Notes: generated from the sequence alone by a model not told the origin. Shown: positions 7,392-16,066, numbered from the stretch's first letter. The stretch: 64,000 nucleotides of DNA from Chloroflexota bacterium (GCA_025935925.1 JAICUI010000005.1:1-64000); one strand, 5' to 3'. Program-made: numbers and translations.

Positions 7392-9110
7392 TCAGTCGAG
7401 GCTGGGAGCGGGCTTGCGGGCCGGAGCGCCGGCCTCCTGGGTCGGCACCGGCGCGGCGTTGCTCGCGCGGAGCGGGATCTCCTTGATGGCGAGGGCGGCG
7501 ATGACGGCCACGATCGCCCCGAAGACCCCCAGGTAGAACGTGTTGGCGACCGCGAGGCTGAACGCCCCGTGGATGCCCTCGACGATGTTCGGCACGAACG
7601 GCCGGACGACCTCGACGAACGCCGGCGGGATCCCGGCGAGGATCGCCGCCCCCATGTCGCCGACCGCGGTCAGGCTGCCCATGTCGAAGCCGCCGCCGCC
7701 CTGCTGGAAGCCCTGGACGATCTGGGCCGGGACCCCCGCCGACGTGAGCTGCGGGACGAGGTCGTTCTGGAACGCCGTCGCGAAGATCGTGCCCACGAAC
7801 GCCAGGGCGACCGAGCCGCCGATCTGGCGGAAGAACGTCAGGTTGGACGTGGCCACGCCCATCTGGCGGAAGGGCACTGAGTTCTGGATCACGATCGTGA
7901 ACACCGAGAACGTGGGGCCCACGCCGAGGCCGGCGAGGAACATCCAGAACCACACGACCGGCAGCGGCGTGTCCTTGGTCAGCTGCGTCATGAGCGCCGT
8001 GGCGATGCCCAGGAGCGCGATCGCGCCGACGAGGATGAGCTTGTACCGGCCCGTCCGCGCCACGGCGATGCCCGAGGCGATCGAGCTTCCGATGAGGCCG
8101 ACGACGAGCGGCAGCGCGGCGAGGCCGGAGTTCGTCGGCGAGAAGTTCTGCACCACCTGGAACCAGCGGGGCAGGAACACGATCGCGCCGAAGAATGCGA
8201 ACGCGGCAAAGAAGATCGACACCATCGACGCCGAGTAGGCGCGGCTGCGCCACAGGTCGAGCGGGACGATCGGCTCCTTGGCCCGCGCCTCGGCGAGGAT
8301 GAACAGCACATAGCCGACGATGCCCGCGATGATCAGGCCGCCGACCTGCGGGTCGGTCCACTCGTACAGCGTGTTGGTTGCGCTGTTGGTCAGGCCCTTG
8401 AACGTGAGACCGATCAGGAACAGCGTCGTCGCGATCGTGAAGATCACGCCGCCGATGATGTCGAAGTTGCGGCTCGCGTTCTTCGTCTTGACGGTCGGCA
8501 GGATCCGCTGGATCACGGCCAGGGCGACGATGCCGATCGGGATGTTCACGTAGAAGATCCAGTGCCAGCTGATGTGCTCGGTGAGCCAGCCGCCGATGAG
8601 CGGCCCGGCCACGAAGGCGACACCGAACACGGCGCCGAACAGGCCCTGGTACCGGCCGCGCTCGGCCGGGGTGAACATGTCGCCGATGATCGACAGCGCG
8701 ACCGGGAACAGCGCACCGGCGCCGATGCCCTGGATGCCGCGGAAGAAGATCAGCATCGCCATGTTCTGGCTCAGGCCGGACAGCGCCGAGCCGATGAGGA
8801 AGATCGTGATGCCGATCATGAACATCGGCTTGCGCCCGTAGATGTCGGACAGCTTGCCCCAGAACGGGACGCTGATCGTGCTCGTGAGCAGGTAGCTGGT
8901 CACGGCCCAGGTGTAGAGGTCATTGCCGGCCAGCTGGGACACGATGGTGGGCAGCGCGGGACCGACGATCGTCTGGTCGAGCGCACCCAGGAAGAGCCCG
9001 AGCATGACCGCGAACAGCACTTCGAGCTTCGCGCGCTGGCTCAGGCCCAGGGCTGGATCGTCCTCGAGCGAGGGCGTCCCGCCGTCGTAGGCGGTGGGCA
9101 TGGCTTCCAT
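7392..9110 (-). CDS. MFS multidrug exporter, DHA2/EmrB type (14 TM)
   Basis: This 572-residue major facilitator is predicted to export drugs or other hydrophobic compounds with proton exchange. It has LDQTIVGPALPTI in TM1 (motif D1), GKLSDIYGRKPMF (motif A), a RGIQGIGAGAL segment (motif B) and AGPLIGGWLTEHISWHWIFYVN-type motif C, with about 14 hydrophobic spans. The ATG at 9110 has GGAGGG upstream at a longish spacing; an in-frame ATG at 9146 is the alternative. It lies 81 bases downstream of a MarR gene on the same strand, the classic arrangement for an inducible efflux pump. Confidence 0.9.
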   Translation of the reverse strand: MEAMPTAYDGGTPSLEDDPALGLSQRAKLEVLFAVMLGLFLGALDQTIVGPALPTIVSQLAGNDLYTWAVTSYLLTSTISVPFWGKLSDIYGRKPMFMIGITIFLIGSALSGLSQNMAMLIFFRGIQGIGAGALFPVALSIIGDMFTPAERGRYQGLFGAVFGVAFVAGPLIGGWLTEHISWHWIFYVNIPIGIVALAVIQRILPTVKTKNASRNFDIIGGVIFTIATTLFLIGLTFKGLTNSATNTLYEWTDPQVGGLIIAGIVGYVLFILAEARAKEPIVPLDLWRSRAYSASMVSIFFAAFAFFGAIVFLPRWFQVVQNFSPTNSGLAALPLVVGLIGSSIASGIAVARTGRYKLILVGAIALLGIATALMTQLTKDTPLPVVWFWMFLAGLGVGPTFSVFTIVIQNSVPFRQMGVATSNLTFFRQIGGSVALAFVGTIFATAFQNDLVPQLTSAGVPAQIVQGFQQGGGGFDMGSLTAVGDMGAAILAGIPPAFVEVVRPFVPNIVEGIHGAFSLAVANTFYLGVFGAIVAVIAALAIKEIPLRASNAAPVPTQEAGAPARKPAPSLD

Positions 9111-9191
9111 TGGTTGCTGACGTCCCTCCTTGGGGTTCCGTGGCATCGCCGCTCGGGCAGGGCGGCTCGCGCTGATGGTGGTGGTGGCGTA

Positions 9192-9698
9192 TCAGCCTTC
9201 GTTCGACGATCCGTGCAGGTTTGATGCAGGATCGTCCGTGGCCGCCTCGAGGGCCGCCCGCACCCCTGCGGTCGCGCGGGCGATCGTCGGCAGCTCGTCG
9301 GTGTCCATTCGGCCGAGGACGTCGCGCATGAGCTCGTCGCTCAGGGCGTCGTTCTCTTCGATGAGGCGCGCGCCGGCGGCCGTGATGCGAACCATCACGA
9401 TGCGCCGGTCCTCGGGCACGCGCGTCCGCTCGACGAACCCGCGCTCCTCCAGCCGGTCGATGAGGCCCGACGCGTTCGAGAGGGAGACGCCGAGCAGGTC
9501 GGCGAGGCGGCTCATCGTCATGACGCCGGTGCGCTGCAGCGTGAGCGCGATGTGGAACTGCGCCATGCTCACGCCGAGCCGGACGAGACGCTCGCTCATC
9601 GCCGACTTCATCACCCACGTCGTTCGCTTGAAGTCCGCGATGATCTGGTCGATCAGGTCGCCGGAAGTGCTTGCCTCCGGGGGAATAGTTTGGGTCAC
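9192..9698 (-). CDS. MarR-family transcriptional regulator
   Basis: This 168-residue winged-helix repressor has a helix-turn-helix at about 65-90 (MSRLADLLGVSLSNASGLID) and a wing with the DxR signature VPEDRR near 103. MarR proteins dimerise, bind palindromes and are released by phenolic or drug ligands. The GTG at 9698 is seven bases from a TATCAT -10, so the mRNA is probably leaderless. A near-palindrome sits between its -35 and -10, consistent with autorepression. It likely controls the co-oriented MFS exporter and possibly the divergent LLM oxidoreductase. Confidence 0.9.
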   Translation of the reverse strand: MTQTIPPEASTSGDLIDQIIADFKRTTWVMKSAMSERLVRLGVSMAQFHIALTLQRTGVMTMSRLADLLGVSLSNASGLIDRLEERGFVERTRVPEDRRIVMVRITAAGARLIEENDALSDELMRDVLGRMDTDELPTIARATAGVRAALEAATDDPASNLHGSSNEG

Positions 9699-9705
9699 GT
9701 GAACG

Positions 9706-9733
9706 ATGATATTCGCGTGAATGATCCTGTCAA
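9706..9733 (-). promoter_or_regulatory. marR promoter with overlapping operator-like palindrome
   Basis: On the minus strand TTGACA (9733-9728), a 16-base spacer and TATCAT (9711-9706) form a strong sigma-70-type promoter whose start point falls on the GTG of the MarR gene. The imperfect palindrome ATTCGCGTGAAT (9711-9722, 10 of 12 positions symmetric) fills the spacer. A perfect TCACGTGA lies at 9695-9702. Both are candidate MarR sites. Confidence 0.7.
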
Positions 9734-9766
9734 CGTCAATGTTCCACGCGGAATGCAGGAGTCGAG

Positions 9767-10729
9767 ATGCGGTTCGCGCTGATGATCGAGCCCCAGATGG
9801 GCCTCACGTACGAGGAGCAGCTCGCGGTCGCGCGGCATGCGGAGGCGGCGGGCTTCGAGGCGTTCTTCCGCTCGGACCACTACGAGTCGTTTCCCGGGGA
9901 CGCCGGCAACCCGACGACGGACGCGTGGACCGTCATCGCCGGGCTCGCGCGCGACGTGCCACGGATCCACCTCGGCGTGCTCGTCTCGCCGATCACGTTT
10001 CGGCTGCCGGGCCACCTCGCGAAGGTCGTCCTCACGGCCGACGAGATGAGCGGCGGCCGCGTCGAGATCGGGATGGGCGCCGGCTGGCACGACGACGAGC
10101 ATCGCCGCCACGGGTTTCCGTTCCCCGAGATCGGCGAGCGGGCGGACATGCTCGAGGAGGCGCTGGAGATCGTCCACGGCCTGTGGGAGGAGCCCGACGG
10201 CTGGTCGTTCATCGGCGATCACTGGGCGATCGAGGACTCCCTGTTCCGGCCCAAGCCCGGGTCGCTGCCGGGCCGCGACGGTGGGCGGCCGAACATCATC
10301 ACCGGCGGGCAGGGGAGCCCGCGGGCGTACCGGATCGCGGCTCGCTGGGCGGACGAGTTCAACCTGTCGTCGAGCAGCCCGGAGGTCGCGTCGACGAAGT
10401 TCGGGGAGCTGGATGCCGCCGTCCGCGCGGCGGGGCGCGATCCGTCGACGCTGACGCACTCGGTCATGGCCGGCGTCCTCGTCGGCCGGGACCGCGACGA
10501 GATCCGCCGGCGCGAGCGGGACCTGCTGGCGGTGTTCGGCGGTGCCGACGAGGAGTCGGAGACCTGGATGGCCGCGCGCCGGCCGCGATGGGTGTACGGG
10601 ACGCCCGACGAGGCGCGCGAGGTCGTGAAGCGGTTCGAGTCGGCGGGCGTCCAGCGGCTGATGCTGCAGGACTTCCTGGCCCGCGACCTGGAGATGATCG
10701 ACCTGGCCGGCGAGGCGCTGATCGGCTGA
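9767..10729 (+). CDS. LLM-class F420-dependent oxidoreductase
   Basis: This 320-residue TIM-barrel protein belongs to the luciferase-like monooxygenase superfamily. It shows a FFRSDHYES active-site strand, an IHLGVLVSPITFRLPGHLAK segment, GRVEIGMGAGWHDDEH (about 97-112), and a C-terminal GTPDEAREVVKRFESAGV. These features fit TIGR03560-like, F420-using members that oxidise or reduce unknown substrates. GGAG lies nine bases upstream of the ATG. It is transcribed divergently from the MarR gene across the palindromes, so it may belong to the same regulon. Confidence 0.87.
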   Translation: MRFALMIEPQMGLTYEEQLAVARHAEAAGFEAFFRSDHYESFPGDAGNPTTDAWTVIAGLARDVPRIHLGVLVSPITFRLPGHLAKVVLTADEMSGGRVEIGMGAGWHDDEHRRHGFPFPEIGERADMLEEALEIVHGLWEEPDGWSFIGDHWAIEDSLFRPKPGSLPGRDGGRPNIITGGQGSPRAYRIAARWADEFNLSSSSPEVASTKFGELDAAVRAAGRDPSTLTHSVMAGVLVGRDRDEIRRRERDLLAVFGGADEESETWMAARRPRWVYGTPDEAREVVKRFESAGVQRLMLQDFLARDLEMIDLAGEALIG

Positions 10730-10757
10730 GGCGTCGTCGATGGGCCGGGCGATGCGG

Positions 10758-11993
10758 TCAGGCGTTCGCGTCGTCGGCGACCTCCGCGGCCCGCAGGTAG
10801 GTGGGGTCGTTGCGTCGGATCGCGTCGGGGTTGCGACCGAGCGCGTGTGCGATTTCGAGCGTCACCAGCTGCAGGGGCGCCGCGCCGCCGAGCAGCGCCG
10901 ACAGCGCCGCCGGCAGTGACGCGTCGTCCGGCACGACGATCCGGCCGCCGGGCGTCAGCTCGTCCTGGATGGCCGCGGCGGCCGCCGCCCCGAGGATCGC
11001 CGCCGGCCGCATCCCGACCTCGCGAGCCGCGGCCAGCGCCTGCCGAGCTCGCTTCGCCCGCGCCTCGAGACCCGTCGGCTCGAGAAGGACGAGGATCATC
11101 GCCGTGTCGCGACCCGTCGCCGGCAGGTGCCCGTGGAGGAACGTCTCGAGGTCGCGCATGGCGCTCGGGATCCACGCGGCCTCCTCGACCTTCAGGGTCA
11201 GCTCGCGCGCGGTGACCCGGTCCGCACCGGACCCGACGACCAGCAGCTGGCGTGCGGCCGCGACCGTTGCCGCGATCACCGCGTCCGGCCGGTTGTCGCG
11301 CGACGCCCCATGGGCCGCGTCGATGCCCTCGAGGAGCCGGGTTCGAAGCCCGTGCCCGGTGATCGGTGATCCGGCGACCATGCCCGACACGACCCCGGCG
11401 GCGACGATCGGCGACACGTAGCCGATCGTGTGGCACCACGATCGGTCGAGCTCCAGCGTCGAGACGACGACGTCCGCGACCGACGCAGCCGGGCTCGCGC
11501 CGCTCGCCGTGATCGTCGCCGTGCCCGCACCGGCGGCGCGCGACGCCAGCATCGCGTCCAGCGTCGCGGCCGTGCCGCCCTCGTGGCTGATCCCGATCAC
11601 GAGCCCCGTCGCCGGCGGATCGAGGGCGAGCTCGAACGCCTGGGCGGCGACCGGCGGCGGGCCGTCGAAGGGAGCCGCGGCCCACGCGTCGCGCAGCACT
11701 GCCGTCACGCCCAGCGCCGCATGCTCCGACGTGCCGCAGCCGGTGACGACGATCGGCCGCCCCGCCTCTGCCGCGCCGCGCACGACGCCCGCGAGCCGCT
11801 CGGCGGATCCGTCCGCGAGGCTCCGCTCGGCGATCCGCGCCGCCAGCGCGGGCTCCGCGGCGATGCTCTCGGCCATGGCCCACGGCGGCCCGGCGCGCAC
11901 CGCGGGCATCGGCAGGTAGTCCCAGGGGTCCGGCGCACCCGAGAGCGGCGCGTCGGGATCGAAGCCGGCGAGGCTCGCGCGCAGGTCGTCCAT
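10758..11993 (-). CDS. SIS-domain sugar isomerase/deaminase-like protein
   Basis: This 411-residue protein has two SIS (sugar isomerase) domains. The first carries VVTGCGTSEHAALG near 84-97 and GISHEGGTAATLDA near 145-158. The second carries VVGSGADRVTARELTLKVEEAAW near 263-285. The arrangement matches the isomerase half of GlmS or AgaS-type proteins, without a glutaminase domain. The phosphosugar substrate is not predictable. A TACGAT box ends seven bases before the ATG, suggesting leaderless expression. It converges with the LLM gene. Confidence 0.85.
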   Translation of the reverse strand: MDDLRASLAGFDPDAPLSGAPDPWDYLPMPAVRAGPPWAMAESIAAEPALAARIAERSLADGSAERLAGVVRGAAEAGRPIVVTGCGTSEHAALGVTAVLRDAWAAAPFDGPPPVAAQAFELALDPPATGLVIGISHEGGTAATLDAMLASRAAGAGTATITASGASPAASVADVVVSTLELDRSWCHTIGYVSPIVAAGVVSGMVAGSPITGHGLRTRLLEGIDAAHGASRDNRPDAVIAATVAAARQLLVVGSGADRVTARELTLKVEEAAWIPSAMRDLETFLHGHLPATGRDTAMILVLLEPTGLEARAKRARQALAAAREVGMRPAAILGAAAAAAIQDELTPGGRIVVPDDASLPAALSALLGGAAPLQLVTLEIAHALGRNPDAIRRNDPTYLRAAEVADDANA

Positions 11994-12040
11994 GCGGCGG
12001 ATCGTAGAGCCGGCCGAGCGCCCGGACGCCGCCGTTCCGG

Positions 12041-12535
12041 TTACGGCCCCGGCAGCCGTCCGATCCGCCGGAGCGACGGGCCGTACCGGAACCACGCCCG
12101 CGCCACGAGCGCATCGACCGTCACCGGCCCGTACCGCCGCGAATCGACGGCCGCCCCGTGACCGGCCGCAGCCAGCTCATCGTCGGACGCGTCGCCCCGC
12201 AGCCAGGCCTCGTCGTCGCCCATCTGCAGCCAGCCGTCGGCGAACCGGACCCAGTCGCCGGGACGCGCCGCCACGCGCTTGATCGCGAGGGTCCCCGACG
12301 CGGGCTCCCGGAACACGACGATGCTCCCGCGCCGCGGCCAGCGGCGGACCGTCGGGTCCAGGAGCAGCCAGTCGCCGGGATCGACGGCCGGCGTCATCGA
12401 CCCGTCGGCGACCGTGACGCGCCACAGGCCGGCGAGCCCTCGACGGCCGCCGTCGGCGCGCGTCCGGCCCGCGACCACGCGCGGATACGGTGAGGCCCCG
12501 CCGGTCGACGGGGCCTCGGAACGGGGATCCGGCAC
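12041..12535 (-). CDS. sodX: Ni-SOD maturation protease, S26 signal-peptidase-like
   Basis: This S26/LexA-like serine protease is predicted to cleave the leader of the adjacent nickel superoxide dismutase so that its His1/Cys2/Cys6 hook can bind nickel. The catalytic dyad is visible as Ser in DGSMTP (near 47) and Lys in LAIKRVAA (near 85). A C-terminal VDSRRYGPV box is typical of S26. The GTG at 12535 follows sodN by ten bases. A later GTG at 12478 (145 residues) is possible because a hairpin occupies the first codons. The pairing with sodN strongly supports the assignment. Confidence 0.85.
   Translation of the reverse strand: MPDPRSEAPSTGGASPYPRVVAGRTRADGGRRGLAGLWRVTVADGSMTPAVDPGDWLLLDPTVRRWPRRGSIVVFREPASGTLAIKRVAARPGDWVRFADGWLQMGDDEAWLRGDASDDELAAAGHGAAVDSRRYGPVTVDALVARAWFRYGPSLRRIGRLPGP
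12492..12517 (-). terminator. hairpin at the sodN-sodX junction
   Basis: A perfect 9-bp stem (12492-12500 with 12509-12517) has an 8-base loop and no T-tract. It lies just after the sodN stop and within the first codons of the longer sodX reading. It may stabilise the sodN 3' end or attenuate read-through so the protease is made in smaller amounts. Confidence 0.45.
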
Positions 12536-12545
12536 GGAGCCGGGA

Positions 12546-12977
12546 TCAGCTCGGGCGGCCGGCCACGCGGGTCTTGCCCTCGCCGCCGGTGGCCTTCCAC
12601 GCGGCGTCGACCTCGTTGATCAGGTCGAGCAGCTTCTGGGCGTCGGCGATGTCGGTCGATGCCTTGACCTTCGAGACCTGCTTGGTCGCGTTCCAGAACA
12701 GCTCGTGGAGGTTCGGCACCGTCTCCAGGTGCTCGGGCTTGAAGTAGTCGTGCCACAGGACGTCGAGGTGGTGCTTCACGAGGTCCGCGCGCTCTTCCTT
12801 GATGTGGATCGCGCGCGTCGTGAAGGCCGGGTCGCTGTTGCCACCCATCTTCTCGATGATCTTGTAGCAGGACTCGGCCTCGATCCGGGCCTGCTCGGGG
12901 TCGTAGATCCCGCACGGCAGGTCGCAGTGCGCGTGCGCGACGGCCTTCGGGGCGAGGAGGCGGGCGACAAGGGACAT
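12546..12977 (-). CDS. sodN: nickel-containing superoxide dismutase precursor
   Basis: This 143-residue precursor dismutates superoxide using nickel. A 16-residue leader ends in AHA, followed immediately by the invariant nickel hook HCDLPCG (17-23), which after cleavage gives His1, Cys2 and Cys6. The rest is the four-helix bundle, including YKIIEKMGG, IHIKEERADLVKHH and LWHDYFKPEHL. GGAGG lies six bases before the ATG. The downstream sodX supplies the processing protease. Nickel could come from the transporter encoded at 53 kb. No Fe- or Mn-SOD gene is seen in the window. Confidence 0.96.
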   Translation of the reverse strand: MSLVARLLAPKAVAHAHCDLPCGIYDPEQARIEAESCYKIIEKMGGNSDPAFTTRAIHIKEERADLVKHHLDVLWHDYFKPEHLETVPNLHELFWNATKQVSKVKASTDIADAQKLLDLINEVDAAWKATGGEGKTRVAGRPS

Positions 12978-13357
12978 CTGGGACCTCCGGGCAGTGGCGG
13001 CGGGTGGTGCCGCATCCGTGGGGCCGAGCGATGGCCCCGGCCGGACCAGTGTCCGCGCGCCCGTCCGCCACTGTCAAACGAAGGTCGGGCGGTCGCGTTG
13101 TGATGCGGCGTGCGATTGTCCGACGGCTGCATGCCGGTCTAGGATCGCGGGGCGCCGTCCCAGTGCGGCTCCGCCCGGCATCGCCGGACGAGGGTTCCGT
13201 CATCGACCTCGGCGCTTGGTACGGCAGGTTCGATTCCTGCCTCACCCGCTCGCCGTGCCGGATCGGCGGAGACGCAGCGCGTCGGCGGCCCTGCAGGGCT
13301 TCGGGCCCTCCGTCGTCGACGCGTGATCCGGCCCGGCGGGCGACCACGGAGTGAAGC
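12978..13357 (+). promoter_or_regulatory. intergenic region with a promoter-like site and a tRNA T-arm look-alike
   Basis: This 380-base gap separates divergent sodN and the band-7 gene. On the plus strand TTGTCC (13116-13121), 18 bases and TAGGAT (13140-13145) form a plausible promoter about 200 bases before the band-7 start. At 13224-13240 a perfect 5-bp stem with loop TTCGATT imitates a tRNA T-arm, but no acceptor partner exists. The leader could hold structured RNA; no ORF is convincing. Confidence 0.35.
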
Positions 13358-14173
13358 GTGGACGTCCTCGTCTGGCTGGTCGTCATCGCGATCCTCGTCG
13401 CGTTCGTCGCGCTGCTCGTGCGGGCCGTGCAGTTCACGACGGTCCACGACTACGAACGCGGCCTGCGGTTTCGCCAGGGCCGTCTCGTCGGTCTCGTGGA
13501 GCCCGGGGTGCACCCGACGTTCGGGCCGTACACGGAGCTCCGGGCGCTCGACGTGCGGCCGTCCATGGTCCCGATCGAGGGCCAGGAGATCCTGACCGCT
13601 GACGGGGTCGCGGCAAAGGTGAGCCTCGTGGCCCGGTACGTGATCGGCGACCCCGTGGCGGCCATCACGCAGGACGCCGACTTCCGGCGGACGGCGTACC
13701 TCGTGCTGCAGCTCGGCATCCGGCAGGCGGTGAACCGGCGGACGCTCGACGAGAACCTCGCCTCGCGGGCGGAGCTCGGCCCGGAGGTCCGGGAGCTCGT
13801 CGCGGCCCGGCTGGCGGCGATCGGCGTGGAGCTCCTGGAGGTGGAGGTCCGGGACGTGATGCTGCCGGGCGAGCTCAAGCGGGCGTACGCGTCGGTCATC
13901 ACGGCCCGCAAGGAAGGTGAGGCGGCGCTCGAGCGGGCGCGAGGCGAGACGGCGGCCCTCCGCGGCCTCGCGAATGCCGGCCGGACGCTCGCCGACAACC
14001 CGGGGCTGCTCCAGCTGCGGATCTTGCAGGAGCTCGGCGCGTCGAGCGGCAACACCGTCGTGTTCGGGGCGCCTGATGGAGCGGTGCCGATGCCTCGGGC
14101 GCCGGGCGCGACCCCGCCCGCTCCAGCGGTCGACACCCCGGCCACCAGGGCGCCGCGCCAGCCCCGGTCCTGA
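13358..14173 (+). CDS. SPFH/band-7 (slipin-like) membrane protein
   Basis: This 271-residue protein has an N-terminal membrane helix (2-24) followed by an SPFH domain: RGLRFRQGRLVGLVEPGVH near 35-52, DVRPSMVPIEGQEILTADGV, and AVNRRTLDENLASRAEL. A short coiled segment (EGEAALERARGETAALR) and a proline/alanine tail complete it. Slipins scaffold membrane microdomains and often pair with NfeD proteases, but no nfeD gene is adjacent. GGAG lies upstream of the GTG start. Confidence 0.88.
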   Translation: MDVLVWLVVIAILVAFVALLVRAVQFTTVHDYERGLRFRQGRLVGLVEPGVHPTFGPYTELRALDVRPSMVPIEGQEILTADGVAAKVSLVARYVIGDPVAAITQDADFRRTAYLVLQLGIRQAVNRRTLDENLASRAELGPEVRELVAARLAAIGVELLEVEVRDVMLPGELKRAYASVITARKEGEAALERARGETAALRGLANAGRTLADNPGLLQLRILQELGASSGNTVVFGAPDGAVPMPRAPGATPPAPAVDTPATRAPRQPRS

Positions 14174-14272
14174 GCCTCGCGCCAGCCCCCGTCCCGAGGC
14201 GCCGCGCAAGGCTGCGAACCGGCATGCCGGGGTTACCGGGTGGCGTCCGGGCGGCCCGGTATCATCCGCGCG

Positions 14273-15706
14273 ATGACCGAACGAGGCCTTCCGCCCGACG
14301 GCGCACCGGCGTGCCCGTTCGTGGCGTTCGAGGACGATCGCGACGCCCGCTCCACCGTCCCCGACCACCGTCACCGCTGCTTCGCCGAGTCCCGCCCCGC
14401 GCCCCGCGCGCTCGCGCACCAGGAGGCGTACTGCCTGTCGTCGGCGTTCCCGGTGTGCCCGACGTTCCAGGACTGGGCACGCCGCGAGGCCGCCGCCGCG
14501 CGACCGACACCCGTCGCCTCGCCGCTGCCACACGACGAGGCGGCGCCCGAGAGCTACCCGATGCCGCCCCGCGACCGGGACCCGCAGCACCCCGCGGGCT
14601 CCGACACCGGTGAGCTGCCGCCCCGCCGAAACCCGCCGCGCGACTGGGCCGCGCCGCCGCCGTGGACGGGGGATCCGGCGCAGGCACCCGCCGCGGGGGC
14701 GATGGGCGCCGCCGCGATGGGCGCCGCGGTGACTGGCGGCGGAGCCGCGGGCGCGTCGCGTGACGGCGCCATCGACGACGACGTCCCCGCGATTCCGCCA
14801 CGTCCGACGAGCCCGGATGCCGCGGCGGCCACGCCCGCGACCGGGACCGCACCGGGCGCATGGGGCGCGGAATCGCGGGGCCTCGCCGGCAGCGCCGCGT
14901 ACCGGCTGGCGGGTCCCGATCCCCACGAGCCGGAACCCGCCTCGCCGCAGCCTGCGGCGCCGGAGCGCACGACGCCGCAGCGCACCGCTGACGAGGCCCG
15001 CGCCGCCGCGCCGGGAGCGCTTGGGGCCGGGGTCGCGGCCGCGGCCGCCGCCGGAACGAGCGCGGCGTGGGCGACAGAGCTGCCCGAACCACCCGTGCCC
15101 GCACCGCCGACAACGCCGGCCCCGTCCCGCCAGGCCACGCCGCCAGCTGCGACGCCGCGACCGTCGCCCTCGCAGGCCCGGCCCGACGACCGCTCGGGCG
15201 GCTCCCAGGGCGCAGCTGCGGCGAACGGCAACCGCGGGCGCCAGGACGCCGCGGAGCTGTTCGGGCCGGCATGGGAGGCGCCGCGCCGCTACGAGGCCTA
15301 CCCCACGCTGCGGACGAGGGTCGGGCTCCCCTCGTTCAACGGGATCCCGAAGCTCGGGGTTGCCGCGGCCGTCATCCTGGTGGCGGCGCTGTTCCTGTTC
15401 CTCTTCGGGCCGAACCTGCTCGGCTTCGGCAAGAACGACCAGCCGGGCGCCGGTGGGGCTCCGACCGCGACGCCGGTCGTCCAGGCGACCGACACCCCGG
15501 TGCCCACGACGCCGCCGCCGCCGACGCCGCAGACCTACGTCGTCGCGAAGGGCGACACGTTCTCGAAGATCGCGAAGAAGTTCGGGGTCACGGTCGAGGA
15601 GCTCAAGGCCGCCAACCCGCAGGTCAAGAACATCGACAAGATCCAGATCGGCGACCAGCTCACGATCCCGACGCCGACGCCCGAGGACGCGTCCGCGCAG
15701 CCCTGA
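14273..15706 (+). CDS. LysM-domain membrane protein with N-terminal four-Cys motif
   Basis: This 477-residue protein has a cytoplasmic N-terminal module with Cys14, Cys36, Cys54 and Cys62 plus several His (DHRHRC, AHQEAYC). A Pro/Ala-rich linker of about 290 residues follows, then one membrane helix near 362-383, and an extracellular LysM at about 421-466 (YVVAKGDTFSKIAKKFGV). LysM binds peptidoglycan-type glycans. A TATCAT box ends seven bases before the ATG, implying a leaderless mRNA. The long linker is compositionally biased but stays in one frame. Confidence 0.85.
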   Translation: MTERGLPPDGAPACPFVAFEDDRDARSTVPDHRHRCFAESRPAPRALAHQEAYCLSSAFPVCPTFQDWARREAAAARPTPVASPLPHDEAAPESYPMPPRDRDPQHPAGSDTGELPPRRNPPRDWAAPPPWTGDPAQAPAAGAMGAAAMGAAVTGGGAAGASRDGAIDDDVPAIPPRPTSPDAAAATPATGTAPGAWGAESRGLAGSAAYRLAGPDPHEPEPASPQPAAPERTTPQRTADEARAAAPGALGAGVAAAAAAGTSAAWATELPEPPVPAPPTTPAPSRQATPPAATPRPSPSQARPDDRSGGSQGAAAANGNRGRQDAAELFGPAWEAPRRYEAYPTLRTRVGLPSFNGIPKLGVAAAVILVAALFLFLFGPNLLGFGKNDQPGAGGAPTATPVVQATDTPVPTTPPPPTPQTYVVAKGDTFSKIAKKFGVTVEELKAANPQVKNIDKIQIGDQLTIPTPTPEDASAQP

Positions 15707-15730
15707 GCGCGCCGCCGCGGGCCCGATCCG

Positions 15731-16066
15731 TCAGCGGGTGTAGGGCGCGAGGTTGATCGAGGTGATCTTGCCGGCCTCGACGCGGAACTGGGCGTCGAGG
15801 TGCTGGCTCGGGGCGCCGGGCCGGATGACGACGAGGTCCGCCTGGTAGGTGTTGCCGAGGTCGCGGACGTCCCCCGGGACCATCTTCAGGCCCTTGTCGG
15901 CGCGCAGGAACCAGCCACCCACCTGCTCGACGCCGCGCAGCGTCCGCGCGTTGTCGCCGACGTGGATCCGCATCTCGGTCTTCTCGTCCATCAGCCCGAC
16001 GGCGCCCGTGACGTCGCCCGCGTTCAGGAGCTCGAAGAACACTTCCATCGTGTCGGTCGCACCCAT
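15731..16066 (-). CDS. SnoaL/NTF2-like fold protein
   Basis: This 111-residue alpha+beta cone protein begins TMEVFFELLNAGDVTGAVGLM, the usual first helix pair of NTF2-like/SnoaL proteins. It continues with strands around WFLRADKGLKMVPGD and AQFRVEAGKI. Members are small ligand-binding proteins or isomerases; no catalytic residues can be assigned. A TACACT box lies six bases before the ATG. It converges with the LysM gene, with 24 bases between the stops. Confidence 0.75.
   Translation of the reverse strand: MGATDTMEVFFELLNAGDVTGAVGLMDEKTEMRIHVGDNARTLRGVEQVGGWFLRADKGLKMVPGDVRDLGNTYQADLVVIRPGAPSQHLDAQFRVEAGKITSINLAPYTR

Noticed and set aside
9110-9146. Longer start of the MFS gene at 9146
   Set aside because: The extra residues are polar with no ribosome-binding site, whereas the 9110 start has GGAGGG upstream; kept only as an alternative.
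12978-13150. Nur/Fur box in front of sodN
   Set aside because: No TTGCAA-like dyad matching the one at 53037-53050 is present in this interval.
13223-13248. tRNA gene, suggested by a perfect T-arm
   Set aside because: No 5' acceptor strand complementary to CTCACCC, no D-arm and no anticodon arm within the preceding 100 bases.
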